DNA from: Alsobacter sp045348435
Lineage (GTDB): Bacteria > Pseudomonadota > Alphaproteobacteria > Rhizobiales > Beijerinckiaceae
Direction of reading: 5' to 3'
Assembly (NCBI RefSeq): GCF_045348435.1
Contig: NZ_CP157484.1
Coordinates: 5,543,717-5,607,716 of the forward strand
Length of the DNA: 64,000 bases
Made by a program: the position numbers and the translations under genes. Shown piece by piece: positions 53,005 through 61,471 of this stretch. A model generated the notes under the pieces. That model did no database searches. It had not been told where the DNA came from and saw nothing but the letters and a program-made list of their open reading frames with translations. The number at the start of each line of letters is the position of its first letter. Within the stretch, counting starts at the first letter, position 1.

Positions 53005-54020
53005 GCCACCTGCTCCGCGAGCTTGAGGAGTTCGGCGCAGCTGGCGTTGCGCTCGGAGAAGTCCTTCCAGGCGGTCTCGCGGGACAGCTTCCGCCACTGG
53101 TCGAGGGTCGCGTCGTCGAGCGTCTTCACGCTGGCGCCGGCCTTGGCGAACACCTTCTCGACCTCCTCGTCGTCGGCCTTGGCGCCGGCCGTGCCGAACG
53201 GCTCGAGCTCCGCTCCGACCGCCAGGATGGCTTCCTGATGGGTCTTCGGCATCGCCTCGAACAGCGAACGCGACATCAGGATCGGCTCCAGCATGAACCA
53301 GTAGAACCGGCCGCGGCCGGAGGTCAGGTTCTTGGCGAGCTCCTCCAGGTGGAAGGAGATGAGGCTGGTCGAGGAGGTGACCACCGCGTCGCAGGCGCCG
53401 GTCTGCATCGCCGCGTAGGATTCATTGGACGGGATGTTCAGCGTCGACGCGCCGGCCGCCTTGAACACCATGTCCATCTCGCGCGAGCCGCCGCGGATCT
53501 TGATCCCCTTGGCGTCGGCGGGCGTGATGACGGGGGTCTTGCTGGCGACGCCGCCCGACTGCCAGACCCAGCTGACGATCATGACGCCCTTGTCGGCCAG
53601 GATGTCGGAGAGCTTCTTGCCAATCGGCGACTTCTTCCAGGCCGCGCCCTGCTCGTAGGAGGTCACGAGCCCGGGCATCAGGCCGATATTGGTCTCCACG
53701 ACCTCGCCGCCCGCATAGCTGAGCGGGTAGAGGCTCATGTCCAGCGCGCCCTTGCGCAGGGCGGAGAACTGGGCGTTGGTCTTCATCAGGGACGAGCCCG
53801 GATAGACCTGGGCGGTGAGCTCGCCCTTGGTGCGCTTCTCGATCTCGGCCGCGAATTTGCGGCACATGCGATCGCGGAAGTCGCCCTGGTCGGCGGTGCC
53901 GCCGGGAAACTGATGCGAGATCTTGATCGTCTTCTGCTGCGCGAAGCTGCCGCGCGGAAGACTCAGGATCGCCGGGGCCGCGAGGGCGGCCCGGACCACG
54001 GAACGACGGGAAATCAGCAT
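53001..54020 (-). CDS. matP: TRAP transporter substrate-binding protein (DctP-type), malonate
   Basis: Predicted 339-residue periplasmic receptor, first gene of the malonate operon. The N-terminus MLISRRSVVRAALAAPAILS carries a twin-arginine-like SRRSVV followed by a hydrophobic stretch and SFAQQ cleavage site, so export may be by Tat. DctP features include GELTAQVYPGSSLMKTNAQFSALRKGALDM and the conserved Arg in GIKIRGGSREMDMVFKAAGAST that binds the ligand carboxylate. GGAAGGA lies eight bases before ATG 54020. Confidence 0.92.
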   Translation of the reverse strand: MLISRRSVVRAALAAPAILSLPRGSFAQQKTIKISHQFPGGTADQGDFRDRMCRKFAAEIEKRTKGELTAQVYPGSSLMKTNAQFSALRKGALDMSLYPLSYAGGEVVETNIGLMPGLVTSYEQGAAWKKSPIGKKLSDILADKGVMIVSWVWQSGGVASKTPVITPADAKGIKIRGGSREMDMVFKAAGASTLNIPSNESYAAMQTGACDAVVTSSTSLISFHLEELAKNLTSGRGRFYWFMLEPILMSRSLFEAMPKTHQEAILAVGAELEPFGTAGAKADDEEVEKVFAKAGASVKTLDDATLDQWRKLSRETAWKDFSERNASCAELLKLAEQVA

Positions 54021-54075
54021 GTGGCGGTTCCTTCCAAGGTGATCCGCCGGTGTCCGGCGGGCGCTCTTCGCGGCG

Positions 54076-54129
54076 ATGTGAATTTCGTAACCTGTCTTGT
54101 ACAGCGCGTCAATGTGCGTGTATACATGA
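54076..54129 (-). promoter_or_regulatory. Candidate matP promoter and GntR (MatR/GtrA-like) operator
   Basis: On the minus strand TTGACG (54112-54107) and TACGAA (54089-54084) are 17 nt apart, a plausible -35/-10. Just upstream, 54116-54129 read as TCATGTATACACGC, a dyad centred at 54122.5. It matches 12 of 14 positions of the R. leguminosarum MatR operator as I recall it (TCTTGTATACACGA). A start near 54076 would put the centre at -46.5. TCTTGTACA at 54095-54103 (plus strand) is a second half-site-like match in the spacer. Confidence 0.6.
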
Positions 54130-54151
54130 AGGCCGACGCAGGTGCACAAAC

Positions 54152-54820
54152 ATGAACCAGATTCCGGCTCCCGCCTCCCACGCCAGGCTGCGCGACCTCA
54201 TCGAGCAGGCCATCCTGGTGGGCGATTTCGCGCCCGGGGAGAAGCTTGAGGAAGTCGCCCTGGCGCAGCGCTTCGGCGTGTCCAGGACCCCCGTCAGGGA
54301 GGCCCTTCACCAGCTGTCGGCCGCCGGCCTCGTCGATTCACGCCCGCGGCGCGGCGCTTTTGTGGCCTCCGTCACTCCCGAGCGCCTGATCGAGATGTTC
54401 GAGGTGATGGCCGAGCTCGAAGCCTATGCGGCCAAGCTCGCGGCCCGCCGCCTCACGCCCGAGGCGGAAGCCGAGATCGTTGAGGCGCACCGGGCCTGCA
54501 AGGCCGCGCTCGGCAAGGATCCTGACGCCTATTACTACGAGAACGAGCGCTTCCACTTCGCCATCTTCCACGCCAGCCGAAACGGCTTCCTGATCGAGCA
54601 GGCCTCCGCGCTGCACCGCCGGCTGAAGCCCTACCGGCGCTTGCAGCTGCGGGTGCGCAACCGCGTGGCTGCGTCCTTCGCCGAGCATGAGGCGATCGTG
54701 GCCGCCATCCGGAGCGGCAAGGCCAAGAAGGCCGCCACCCTGATCCGCGACCACATCGCCGTCCAGGGCGAGCGCTTCGCCGACCTCATGGCGAGCCTGC
54801 CCAGCCTGCAGGCCGGCTGA
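54152..54820 (+). CDS. GntR-family (FadR/FCD) regulator of the malonate operon
   Basis: Predicted 222-residue regulator. The N-terminal winged helix has GDFAPGEKLEEVALAQRFGVSRTPVREALHQLSAAGLVDSRPRRGAFVA, the GntR pattern. The C-terminal FCD domain has the metal/ligand histidines in NERFHFAIFHAS, SFAEHEAIV and IRDHIAVQ. It is divergent from matP across 131 nt, the position of MatR in Rhizobium and of GtrA in Sinorhizobium. I infer it senses malonate or malonyl-CoA and activates matPQMAB. ATG 54152 is chosen; upstream in-frame codons run through the operator. Confidence 0.9.
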   Translation: MNQIPAPASHARLRDLIEQAILVGDFAPGEKLEEVALAQRFGVSRTPVREALHQLSAAGLVDSRPRRGAFVASVTPERLIEMFEVMAELEAYAAKLAARRLTPEAEAEIVEAHRACKAALGKDPDAYYYENERFHFAIFHASRNGFLIEQASALHRRLKPYRRLQLRVRNRVAASFAEHEAIVAAIRSGKAKKAATLIRDHIAVQGERFADLMASLPSLQAG

Positions 54821-54821
54821 C

Positions 54822-55826
54822 TCACGCCCGCAGGAAGGCCGCGATGCGCCCCCATTCGTCGGCGAGCGTCCGTGCGCCCATGAACAGCGCGAGATGGCCG
54901 CAGGGCGCCGTCACGGCGTGGACCGAGCGGGCCGGCGCGCCGACGAGCCGCGCCGCCGCGAGGGCCTGGGGCGCGGGGGCGATGACGTCGTCCCGCCCCG
55001 CCAGCACGAAGAGCGGGCAGCGGACGTCGCGCAGGTCCGCGAGCCTCCCCAGCGCCGGGAATGTGTTGCGGGCCAGACGGTTTTCGCGGAACAGCCACTC
55101 CGCCGTCTGCAGCCAGTAGCGCCCCGGGAGGTCGAGCGTGCGGGCGTTCCAGGCCTCGAAGGCGGGCGCGAGGTCCGGCCGCGCCGCCTGGAACACCTCC
55201 TCGACGTCGGCGCTCTGCAGGGAGGAGGTCTCCAGGAACTGCAGCATGCGCGACCCGCTCACGACGCCGTCGCTCCAGGCCACGAAGGCGTCCAGCGCGG
55301 CCGGGGCCATGCCCCGCGTCGCCTGCACGATGCCGGACGGCGCGGCGTCGCAGTCAACAGGCGCGCCGGCCAGGACCAGGCGCTCCACCTTGGCCGGAAA
55401 CCGCGCCGCGAACAGCAGCGACTGCCAGCCGCCCTGGCAGATGCCCGCCAGGCGCGCGGTCCCGCCCAGCGTGTCCACCGCGACGTTCAGGGCCGCGAGC
55501 TGGTCGTCCACCCCATGGAAGCGCATCTGCGGCGTGGCCGTGGCCCATTCCAGCAAGTGCAGGCCAGGGACGCCCGCATCGCGCAGGCGCCGCATGAGGC
55601 TGTGCCCCTCGGCGAAGTCCGCCACGGTCGCGCCGTGGATGGCGTAAGGCGCCACGACCAGCGTCGCAGGGCCGGATGCAGCCGGATCGCCGAAGCGCCG
55701 CAGGCGCAGGCTTTCGAGCTCCAGCACCACCTCGTTGGGGGTGGCCCAGCACGCGTCCGGCTGCGCCGCGCTCTCGGGCGCGGTGACGAAGGGCCAGATC
55801 CAGGGCGCCCAGGGCGATGGCGTCAT
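54822..55826 (-). CDS. PhaC-like thiol alpha/beta hydrolase
   Basis: Predicted 334-residue alpha/beta-fold protein resembling PHA synthases. The nucleophile box is GICQGG (Cys130), where lipases have Ser; the acid lies in LAGRDDVIAP and the histidine in APCGHLALFMG. The PhaC-type VVAPYAIHGATVADF strand and EWATATPQMRF region are present. It lacks the long N-terminal domain of true PhaC, and length is closer to depolymerases or to the 'PHA synthase-like' hydrolases. I cannot say whether it polymerises, hydrolyses or transfers. Start ATG 55826. Confidence 0.75.
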   Translation of the reverse strand: MTPSPWAPWIWPFVTAPESAAQPDACWATPNEVVLELESLRLRRFGDPAASGPATLVVAPYAIHGATVADFAEGHSLMRRLRDAGVPGLHLLEWATATPQMRFHGVDDQLAALNVAVDTLGGTARLAGICQGGWQSLLFAARFPAKVERLVLAGAPVDCDAAPSGIVQATRGMAPAALDAFVAWSDGVVSGSRMLQFLETSSLQSADVEEVFQAARPDLAPAFEAWNARTLDLPGRYWLQTAEWLFRENRLARNTFPALGRLADLRDVRCPLFVLAGRDDVIAPAPQALAAARLVGAPARSVHAVTAPCGHLALFMGARTLADEWGRIAAFLRA

Positions 55827-56014
55827 GCGTGCCTCGATGGCGGGAAGTCGTCGCCTGGCTGAAGTCCCAAGCCGCCATCCTGCCACGGCGCGCCGGGGTC
55901 CGCATTGATCCGGCTCACGCCGGTGGCGGGCGCGACCGCGCCCTTGCGCCGGGCGGGGCGCGCCGGTCTATTCTTGCGCCGGGCGCATCCGCCCCCGCGC
56001 GACGGCGAGCCACC

Positions 56015-57310
56015 ATGTCCGGACCCCGACCCCCCGCCTTCGAGACCCTGAGCCTCCATGCCGGTCAGCGGCCCGACCCCGCCACCGGCGCGCGGGCGAC
56101 GCCGATCTACCAGACCACCTCCTATGTGTTCGAGGACTCAGACCACGCCGCCGCCCTGTTCAACCTGGAGAGGGCCGGCCACATCTACAGCCGCATCTCC
56201 AACCCCACCGTTGCGGTGCTGGAGGAGCGGCTCGCGGCGCTGGAGGGCGGCGTCGGCGCGGTGTGCGCCGCCAGCGGCCAGGCCGCTCTGCACCTCGCGA
56301 TCGCGACGCTGCTCTCGGCCGGCGACCACATCGTCGCCTCCTCCTCGCTCTATGGCGGCACGATCAACCTGCTCGCCCATACGCTGCCCCGGTTCGGGAT
56401 CACGACCAGCTTCGTCAAGCCGCGCGACCATGAGGCGATGCGGGCCGCGATCGGGCCGCGCACGCGGCTCGTCATCGGCGAGACGCTCGGCAATCCGGGG
56501 CTCGAGGTGCTGGACATCCCGGCGGTCGCCGCCATCGCGCATGAGGCGGGCGTTCCGCTCCTCGTCGACAACACCTTCGCGACGCCCTGGCTGTGCCGGC
56601 CGATCGAGCTCGGCGCCGACATCGTGATGCACTCCGTCACCAAGTGGATCGGGGGCCACGGCGTGGCGATCGGCGGCGCGCTGGTGGACGGTGGGCGCTT
56701 CGACTGGGGGCGCTCCGGCCTGTTCCCCACGCTCACCGAGCCCTATGCGGGCTATCACGGCATGGTCTTCGCCGAGGAGTTCGGCCCCGCGGCCTTCATC
56801 ATGCGCGCCCGCGCCGAGGGCCTGCGTGACTTCGGCGCCTGCCTCAGCCCCACCAACGCGTTCCACCTGCTGCAGGGCGTCGAGACGCTGCCGCTGCGCA
56901 TGCAGCGCCACATGGAGAACACGCTGGAGACGCTGCGCTTCCTGCAGGCCCAGCCGGCGGTGGCCTGGGCGCTGCATCCGAGCCTCCCGGACCACGCCGA
57001 CCATGCGCTGGCGCAAAGGCTGCTGCCGCGCGGCGCGGGCTCGATCGTCAGCTTCGGGATCAAGGGCGGCCGGCCTGCCGGGAAGCGCTTCGTCGACGCG
57101 CTGCGGCTGGCGAGCCACCTCGCCAATGTGGGCGACGCCAAGACGCTGGTGATCCACCCCGCCAGCACCACGCACCAGCAGATGGACGCCGCGCAACTCG
57201 CGGCCGCCGGCGTGGGGGAGGACATGATCCGCCTGTCCGTCGGGCTGGAGAACGTCGACGACCTGATCGCCGACCTCGCCCAGGCGCTGCGCGCCTCCCA
57301 GAGGGGGTGA
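56015..57310 (+). CDS. metY: O-acetylhomoserine sulfhydrylase (aminocarboxypropyltransferase)
   Basis: Predicted 431-residue PLP enzyme of the Cys/Met metabolism family that makes homocysteine from O-acetylhomoserine and sulfide. Motifs: FETLSLHAGQRPDPATGARATPIYQTTSYVF, YSRISNPT, ASSSLYGGT, DNTFATPWLCRP and the PLP lysine in HSVTKWIGGHG. The N-terminus and the length over 425 residues favour MetY over cystathionine synthase MetB (about 380-390). An alpha/beta hydrolase starts 3 nt downstream, an arrangement reminiscent of metY beside an acetyltransferase-type alpha/beta gene, though that gene is not MetX. Confidence 0.92.
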   Translation: MSGPRPPAFETLSLHAGQRPDPATGARATPIYQTTSYVFEDSDHAAALFNLERAGHIYSRISNPTVAVLEERLAALEGGVGAVCAASGQAALHLAIATLLSAGDHIVASSSLYGGTINLLAHTLPRFGITTSFVKPRDHEAMRAAIGPRTRLVIGETLGNPGLEVLDIPAVAAIAHEAGVPLLVDNTFATPWLCRPIELGADIVMHSVTKWIGGHGVAIGGALVDGGRFDWGRSGLFPTLTEPYAGYHGMVFAEEFGPAAFIMRARAEGLRDFGACLSPTNAFHLLQGVETLPLRMQRHMENTLETLRFLQAQPAVAWALHPSLPDHADHALAQRLLPRGAGSIVSFGIKGGRPAGKRFVDALRLASHLANVGDAKTLVIHPASTTHQQMDAAQLAAAGVGEDMIRLSVGLENVDDLIADLAQALRASQRG

Positions 57311-57313
57311 GCC

Positions 57314-58102
57314 ATGCGCGTCACGCTTGAGGGCCAGACTGTCTTCGCCGCCACCGGGGGGCGGCCGTTCGACCCCGCGCTCCCGTCGGTCGTCTTCGTC
57401 CATGGCGCCGGGATGGACCACACCGTATGGGCTCTCCAGACGCGCTGGTTCGCCCATCACGGCCGCTCCGTGCTGGCGCTGGACCTGCCGGGCCACGGCG
57501 CCTCGACGGGCGCGCCGCTCGCCGACATCCCCGCCATGGCGGACTGGGCGATGCGTGTGCTCGATGCGCTGGGCGTCGCCAAGGCGGCCGTCGTGGGACA
57601 TTCGATGGGAGGCCTCGTGGCCCTCGACGCCGCCGCGCGCCATCCGGAGCGGGTGCGGGCCGTCGGGCTCGTCGGGACGGCCGGCGTGGTGCCGGTCTCG
57701 GCCGACCTGCTCGCCGCCGCCGAGCGGAACGAGCGGCGCGCCATCGACATGGTCTCGCTCTGGGGCCATGGCCCGCGGGCCGGACTGGGCGGATGCGCCG
57801 TCCCGGGACTGTGGATGGCGGGCGACGGGACGCGCCTTCTGGAGCGGGCGGCCCCCGGCGTGCTGCACGCCGATCTCGCCGCCTGCGACGCCTATCGGGA
57901 CGGGCTGGCGCGCGCCGCCGCCCTGCGCTGCCCGGCGGTCCTCGTGCTCGGCGAACGCGACCAGATGACGCCCGCGAAGGCCGGGCGGGCGCTGGGCGAC
58001 GCCATCCCGGGCGCCCGCACCCTCGTGGTCCCGAAAGCCGGCCACATGCTGATGATCGAGGAGCCTAACGCCGTGCTGGATGCGCTCGCGCCCGCGCTGT
58101 GA
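57314..58102 (+). CDS. Alpha/beta hydrolase
   Basis: Predicted 262-residue cytoplasmic alpha/beta hydrolase. Oxyanion motif VFVHGAGMDHTVW, nucleophile elbow GHSMGG, acid in VLGERDQMTP and His in KAGHMLMIEEP complete the triad. It follows metY by 3 nt behind a GGGGG-rich ribosome site, so it is co-transcribed. It is too short and lacks the lid motifs of homoserine O-acetyltransferase MetX. Substrate unknown; a thioester or ester linked to sulfur metabolism is speculative. Confidence 0.85.
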   Translation: MRVTLEGQTVFAATGGRPFDPALPSVVFVHGAGMDHTVWALQTRWFAHHGRSVLALDLPGHGASTGAPLADIPAMADWAMRVLDALGVAKAAVVGHSMGGLVALDAAARHPERVRAVGLVGTAGVVPVSADLLAAAERNERRAIDMVSLWGHGPRAGLGGCAVPGLWMAGDGTRLLERAAPGVLHADLAACDAYRDGLARAAALRCPAVLVLGERDQMTPAKAGRALGDAIPGARTLVVPKAGHMLMIEEPNAVLDALAPAL

Positions 58103-58106
58103 AGCC

Positions 58107-58589
58107 TCAACCCTCGGTCCGGCGCGCTTTCTCGTCCCGCAGCTCCGCCACGATGGCTGGCGGCGCGGCTTCGGGCCGCTCCTGCGGGGCGAGCCGGCCT
58201 TCCTCGGCCTTGTAGTAATATTGTGAGCACACCAGCCAGCCCTTCAGCGGCCGTAGCGGCGCGACGCAGAGCAGCAGCAACAGCGGCAGCGACACGAGCA
58301 GATGGCCCCACCAGGACGGCTGGTAGGCCGCGTCGTACCAGAGCGCGAAGCCCAGCACCGGAAAGCTCATGATCATCATGGCGAAGAAGGCCGGGCCGTC
58401 CGCCGGATCGGCGAAGTCATAGCTCAGGCCGCAGACCTCGCAGCAGGGTGCGAGCTTCAGAAAGCCCGAGAAGAGGTGGCCCTTGCCGCACCGCGGGCAT
58501 CGGCCCCGCAGGCCGGTGGCGGTGGGCGGCGGCGGCGCCACGGGCGTCCGGCCGGGGGGACTTGCGCGGGGCGGCGTTTCGGGACTCAT
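58107..58589 (-). CDS. DUF983 family membrane protein
   Basis: Predicted 160-residue DUF983 protein. A Pro-rich start leads to a zinc-finger-like pair, CPRCGKG and CCEVCGLSY, then two transmembrane helices (PAFFAMMIMSFPVLGFALWY and HLLVSLPLLLLLCVAPL) and a charged tail. In many alphaproteobacteria DUF983 genes lie near cytochrome oxidase assembly genes, but none is here. Convergent with the alpha/beta hydrolase, 4 nt between stops. Confidence 0.85.
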   Translation of the reverse strand: MSPETPPRASPPGRTPVAPPPPTATGLRGRCPRCGKGHLFSGFLKLAPCCEVCGLSYDFADPADGPAFFAMMIMSFPVLGFALWYDAAYQPSWWGHLLVSLPLLLLLCVAPLRPLKGWLVCSQYYYKAEEGRLAPQERPEAAPPAIVAELRDEKARRTEG

Positions 58590-58736
58590 GGCGTGGCCTC
58601 CACAGGGTGCGCCGCGCCGTGGCGCGGGTCGCGCCGGATCGCGGCCCGCTCATGCGCGGACGGCGCTAACGCCGCGCGGACGAACGTGGTTGAACTGCGC
58701 GACGCAACGACAACAGCCGAAGGGAGCGGAGCGTTC

Positions 58737-59930
58737 ATGGCCACCTTGGGGGTGCTGCTCTTCGCCTATGTGCTCAGCCAGTTCTTTCGCGCCTTCCTGG
58801 CCATCGTGGCCAGCGAATTGACGCGCGAGCTGGGGCTCGACGCGGCGCAGCTGGGCTCGCTCTCGGCCGTCTGGTTCGCGGCGTTCGCTTTCGCGCAGTT
58901 TCCGGTGGGCGTGACGCTCGACCGCTTCGGCCCGCGCGGGACCATCGCGGGCTTCATGCTGCTCGCCGTCGCGGGCGCGACGTGGTTCGCCATGGCCCAC
59001 AGCTTCGCCGACCTGCTCTGGGCCATGGCGCTGATCGGGGCCGGCTGCGCCCCGGTGCTGATGGGCAGCCTCTACTATTTCGGCAGGACCGCGCCGCCCG
59101 AACGCTTCGCCATGATGGCGTCCATCGTCATCGGGGTGGGATCCTTTGGCAACCTGCTCGGAGCGACGCCGCTGGCGCTCGCGGTGGCGCAGTTCGGCTG
59201 GCGGCCCAGCATCGGCGCGATCGCGGCCGTGACGGCGCTGAGCGCCGCCCTGGTGGCCGTGACGCTGCGTGATCCGCCCCGCCTCGCCTCCAAGGGTGGG
59301 CCGGACGGGATCGTGGACGGGCTGGTCGAGATCGCGACCCTGCGGCCGCTTTGGGCGCTGCTGCCGCTCGCGATGCTGAGCTACGCCGTGGTGATCGCGC
59401 TGCGCAGCCTCTGGATCGCGCCCTATTTCGCCGGGGTGCACGGCTTCGACGCCGCCGCCCGCGGCGAGGCCGCCACCGCCATGGGGGCCGCGATCTCCAT
59501 CGGCGCCCTGGCCTACGGCCCCATCGAGCGATGGGCTGGCGGGCCCAAACGCGTGACCCTGGCGGGAAGCGTCGCCACCGGCGCGGCGCTGCTGGCGCTG
59601 GGCGTCCCGGGCTGGCTCGGTGCGCCGGCGGCCGTGACGCTCTATGTCGTGATCGGGGCGGCGGGGATGACCTACGGCATCCTGATGGCGCATGCGCGCC
59701 TGTTCTTTCCGCCCCATCTCTTGGGGCGCGGCGTGACGGCGCTGAACTTCGTGTTCATCGGCGGCGCGGGCCTGCTGCAGTGGATGTCCGGCCGCTTCGT
59801 GCAGGCCGGGATCGACCGGGGCGCCCCGCCCGCCGAGACCTATGCGGGCCTGCATCTCGCGCTGGCGGCGGCGCTGCTGCTGGCGACCGCCGTCTACGCG
59901 TTCGCCCCGGCCAGGCCGCAGCCGGCCTGA
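58737..59930 (+). CDS. MFS transporter
   Basis: Predicted 397-residue major facilitator with twelve helices. FRAFLAIVASELTRELGLDAAQLGSLSAVWFAAFAFAQFPVGVTLDRFGPRGTIAGF includes the helix 2-3 motif (here split by domain: VTLDRFGPRGT). The fold resembles nitrate/nitrite or oxalate-type carriers and general organic anion carriers, but no substrate motif stands out. GGAG lies seven bases before ATG 58737. The stop codon is embedded in a palindrome with that of the convergent FAD enzyme. Confidence 0.82.
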   Translation: MATLGVLLFAYVLSQFFRAFLAIVASELTRELGLDAAQLGSLSAVWFAAFAFAQFPVGVTLDRFGPRGTIAGFMLLAVAGATWFAMAHSFADLLWAMALIGAGCAPVLMGSLYYFGRTAPPERFAMMASIVIGVGSFGNLLGATPLALAVAQFGWRPSIGAIAAVTALSAALVAVTLRDPPRLASKGGPDGIVDGLVEIATLRPLWALLPLAMLSYAVVIALRSLWIAPYFAGVHGFDAAARGEAATAMGAAISIGALAYGPIERWAGGPKRVTLAGSVATGAALLALGVPGWLGAPAAVTLYVVIGAAGMTYGILMAHARLFFPPHLLGRGVTALNFVFIGGAGLLQWMSGRFVQAGIDRGAPPAETYAGLHLALAAALLLATAVYAFAPARPQPA

Positions 59931-59940
59931 GCCTCAGGCC
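59924..59940. terminator. Palindrome containing both convergent stop codons
   Basis: GGCCTGAG (59924-59931), C, CTCAGGCC (59933-59940). The TGA of the MFS gene (59928-59930) and the TGA of the FAD oxidoreductase (59934-59936, minus strand) are mirror images inside it. It could be a compact bidirectional terminator, although no T-run follows. Confidence 0.45.
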
Positions 59941-61451
59941 ACCTTGCGGGGGACCAGCCGCTCGGACCCGAGCGCCTCGCGGACGCCGCTCTCGCCCAAC
60001 TCGTGATACTCGGCGTCCTCGTTGACGTCCCAGATGTCGTAGAGCCGCTCGCCGGCCAGGATGTTGCGGACCGTCAGCATGGCGGTCATCATCGCGTGGT
60101 CCTGGTTGTTGTACTTGTGCATGCCGTTGCGGCCCACGAGATGCAGCGTCGGGAAGCGCGCCTCCAGGTCGAGCCGCACCATGGCGACATGGTCCTTGTA
60201 CTCGTCGTCATACACCGGATAGGCCTTGGCCTGGCGCACCACGCAGGCGTCCACGACCTCGTCTTCCTGGACCAGGCCAATCTTGGCGATCTCGGCCTTG
60301 GCCAGCGCGATCAGTTCGTCGTCCGGAGCCGACCAGACGCCGTCGCCCTCGAAGCAGAAATATTCCAGCCCCAGGCAGGCGAGGGTCGGATCGGGCACCA
60401 TCTCGGGCGACCAGGAGCGGAAGTTCTGGATGCGGCCGACCTTCACGGATGGATCGTGGATGTAGATCCAGTTGTCCGGGAAGAGATCCTGGCGCGTGGT
60501 GATCAGCGCCACGGTCAGGAAGTCGCGGTAGCGCAGCGCCCGCGCATGCAAGAGCGAGATCGGCGCCGGGGCGATCGCCCGGGTGAGCTCCGTGATGGGG
60601 GCCGACGAGATCACGTGGCGGGCCGTATGGGTCTCGATCGCGCCGTCGCCCTGGCGCACCGTCACGGTCCAGAGCTTCGCCGCCTCGTCATAGCGCATCG
60701 TGTCGAGGCTGCGGTCCATCAGCACCCGGCCGCCCTGCTCGCGCGTCTTGCGCGCCGCCGCGTCCCACATCATGCCGGGGCCCTTGCGGGGATACTGGAA
60801 GGACTCGATCAGCGTCTTGATGACCTCGCCGCCGGCCTGCGGCTTCGGCTTGCCCCGGAAGGCGCGCCCGAGCGCGTTCATGACGGCGCCGCCGAGGCTC
60901 AGCCCCTTGATCCGCTGGGCCGCCCAGTCGGCCGAGATCTCGTCGCAGGACATGCCCCACACCTTTTCGGTGTAAGTTTTGAAGAAGATGGAGAAGAGCC
61001 GCTCGCCGAAGGCGTTGCGCACCCACTGGTGGAAGGTCTTCGGGTTCTCGATCGGCCGCAGCTTGGCCACGCCATAGCTCAGCATGCACAGCGCGCTCTG
61101 GAGGACGCCGAGGTTCCACAGCGCCTCGAACGCCTTCAGCGGATAGGAATAGAGCTTGCCCTTGTAGTAGATGCGCGAGATGCGCGGGCGCTCGATGAAG
61201 TCGTCCGGCAGGATCTCCTTCCACAGGTCGACCACCTCCTTCGCCTTGGAGAAGAACCGGTGGCCGCCGATGTCGAACAGGAAGCCCTTGTAATTCACCG
61301 TGCGGCTGATGCCGCCGACCATGTCCGGGTCGCGCTCGATCACGGTGACGTCGCGGCCCTCCTTGGTCAGCAGGTAGGACGCGGTGAGCCCGGCCGGGCC
61401 CGCTCCGATGATGAGGACGTCCGTGTGCTGGGCGGCTGGGCTCTGGGTCAT
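59934..61451 (-). CDS. FAD-dependent oxidoreductase (UDP-galactopyranose mutase / amine oxidase-like)
   Basis: Predicted 505-residue flavoprotein. The ADP-binding loop IIGAGPAGLTASYLL is followed by ERDPDMVGGISRTVNYKGFLFDIGGHRFFSK, similar to UDP-galactopyranose mutase and the protoporphyrinogen-oxidase-like proteins of glycan clusters. Mid-protein FHQWVRNAFGERLFSIFFKTYTEKVWG and the C-terminal FAD contact VGRNGMHKYNNQDHAMM are typical of that group. It is cytoplasmic. Twenty bases upstream lies a GtrA-family gene on the same strand, and a GT-C-like gene diverges. I infer it modifies a sugar for a lipid-linked pathway. Confidence 0.85.
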   Translation of the reverse strand: MTQSPAAQHTDVLIIGAGPAGLTASYLLTKEGRDVTVIERDPDMVGGISRTVNYKGFLFDIGGHRFFSKAKEVVDLWKEILPDDFIERPRISRIYYKGKLYSYPLKAFEALWNLGVLQSALCMLSYGVAKLRPIENPKTFHQWVRNAFGERLFSIFFKTYTEKVWGMSCDEISADWAAQRIKGLSLGGAVMNALGRAFRGKPKPQAGGEVIKTLIESFQYPRKGPGMMWDAAARKTREQGGRVLMDRSLDTMRYDEAAKLWTVTVRQGDGAIETHTARHVISSAPITELTRAIAPAPISLLHARALRYRDFLTVALITTRQDLFPDNWIYIHDPSVKVGRIQNFRSWSPEMVPDPTLACLGLEYFCFEGDGVWSAPDDELIALAKAEIAKIGLVQEDEVVDACVVRQAKAYPVYDDEYKDHVAMVRLDLEARFPTLHLVGRNGMHKYNNQDHAMMTAMLTVRNILAGERLYDIWDVNEDAEYHELGESGVREALGSERLVPRKVA

Positions 61452-61471
61452 GACGCGCACCTTGCGAAGAG

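Noticed and set aside
54050..54151. Longer GntR N-terminus read from 54050
   Set aside because: The extra residues would be encoded by the operator/promoter region and do not match the GntR fold, which starts right after 54152.
57314..58102. metX (homoserine O-acetyltransferase) next to metY
   Set aside because: The protein has an ordinary GHSMGG hydrolase box and only 262 residues, too short and without MetX motifs.
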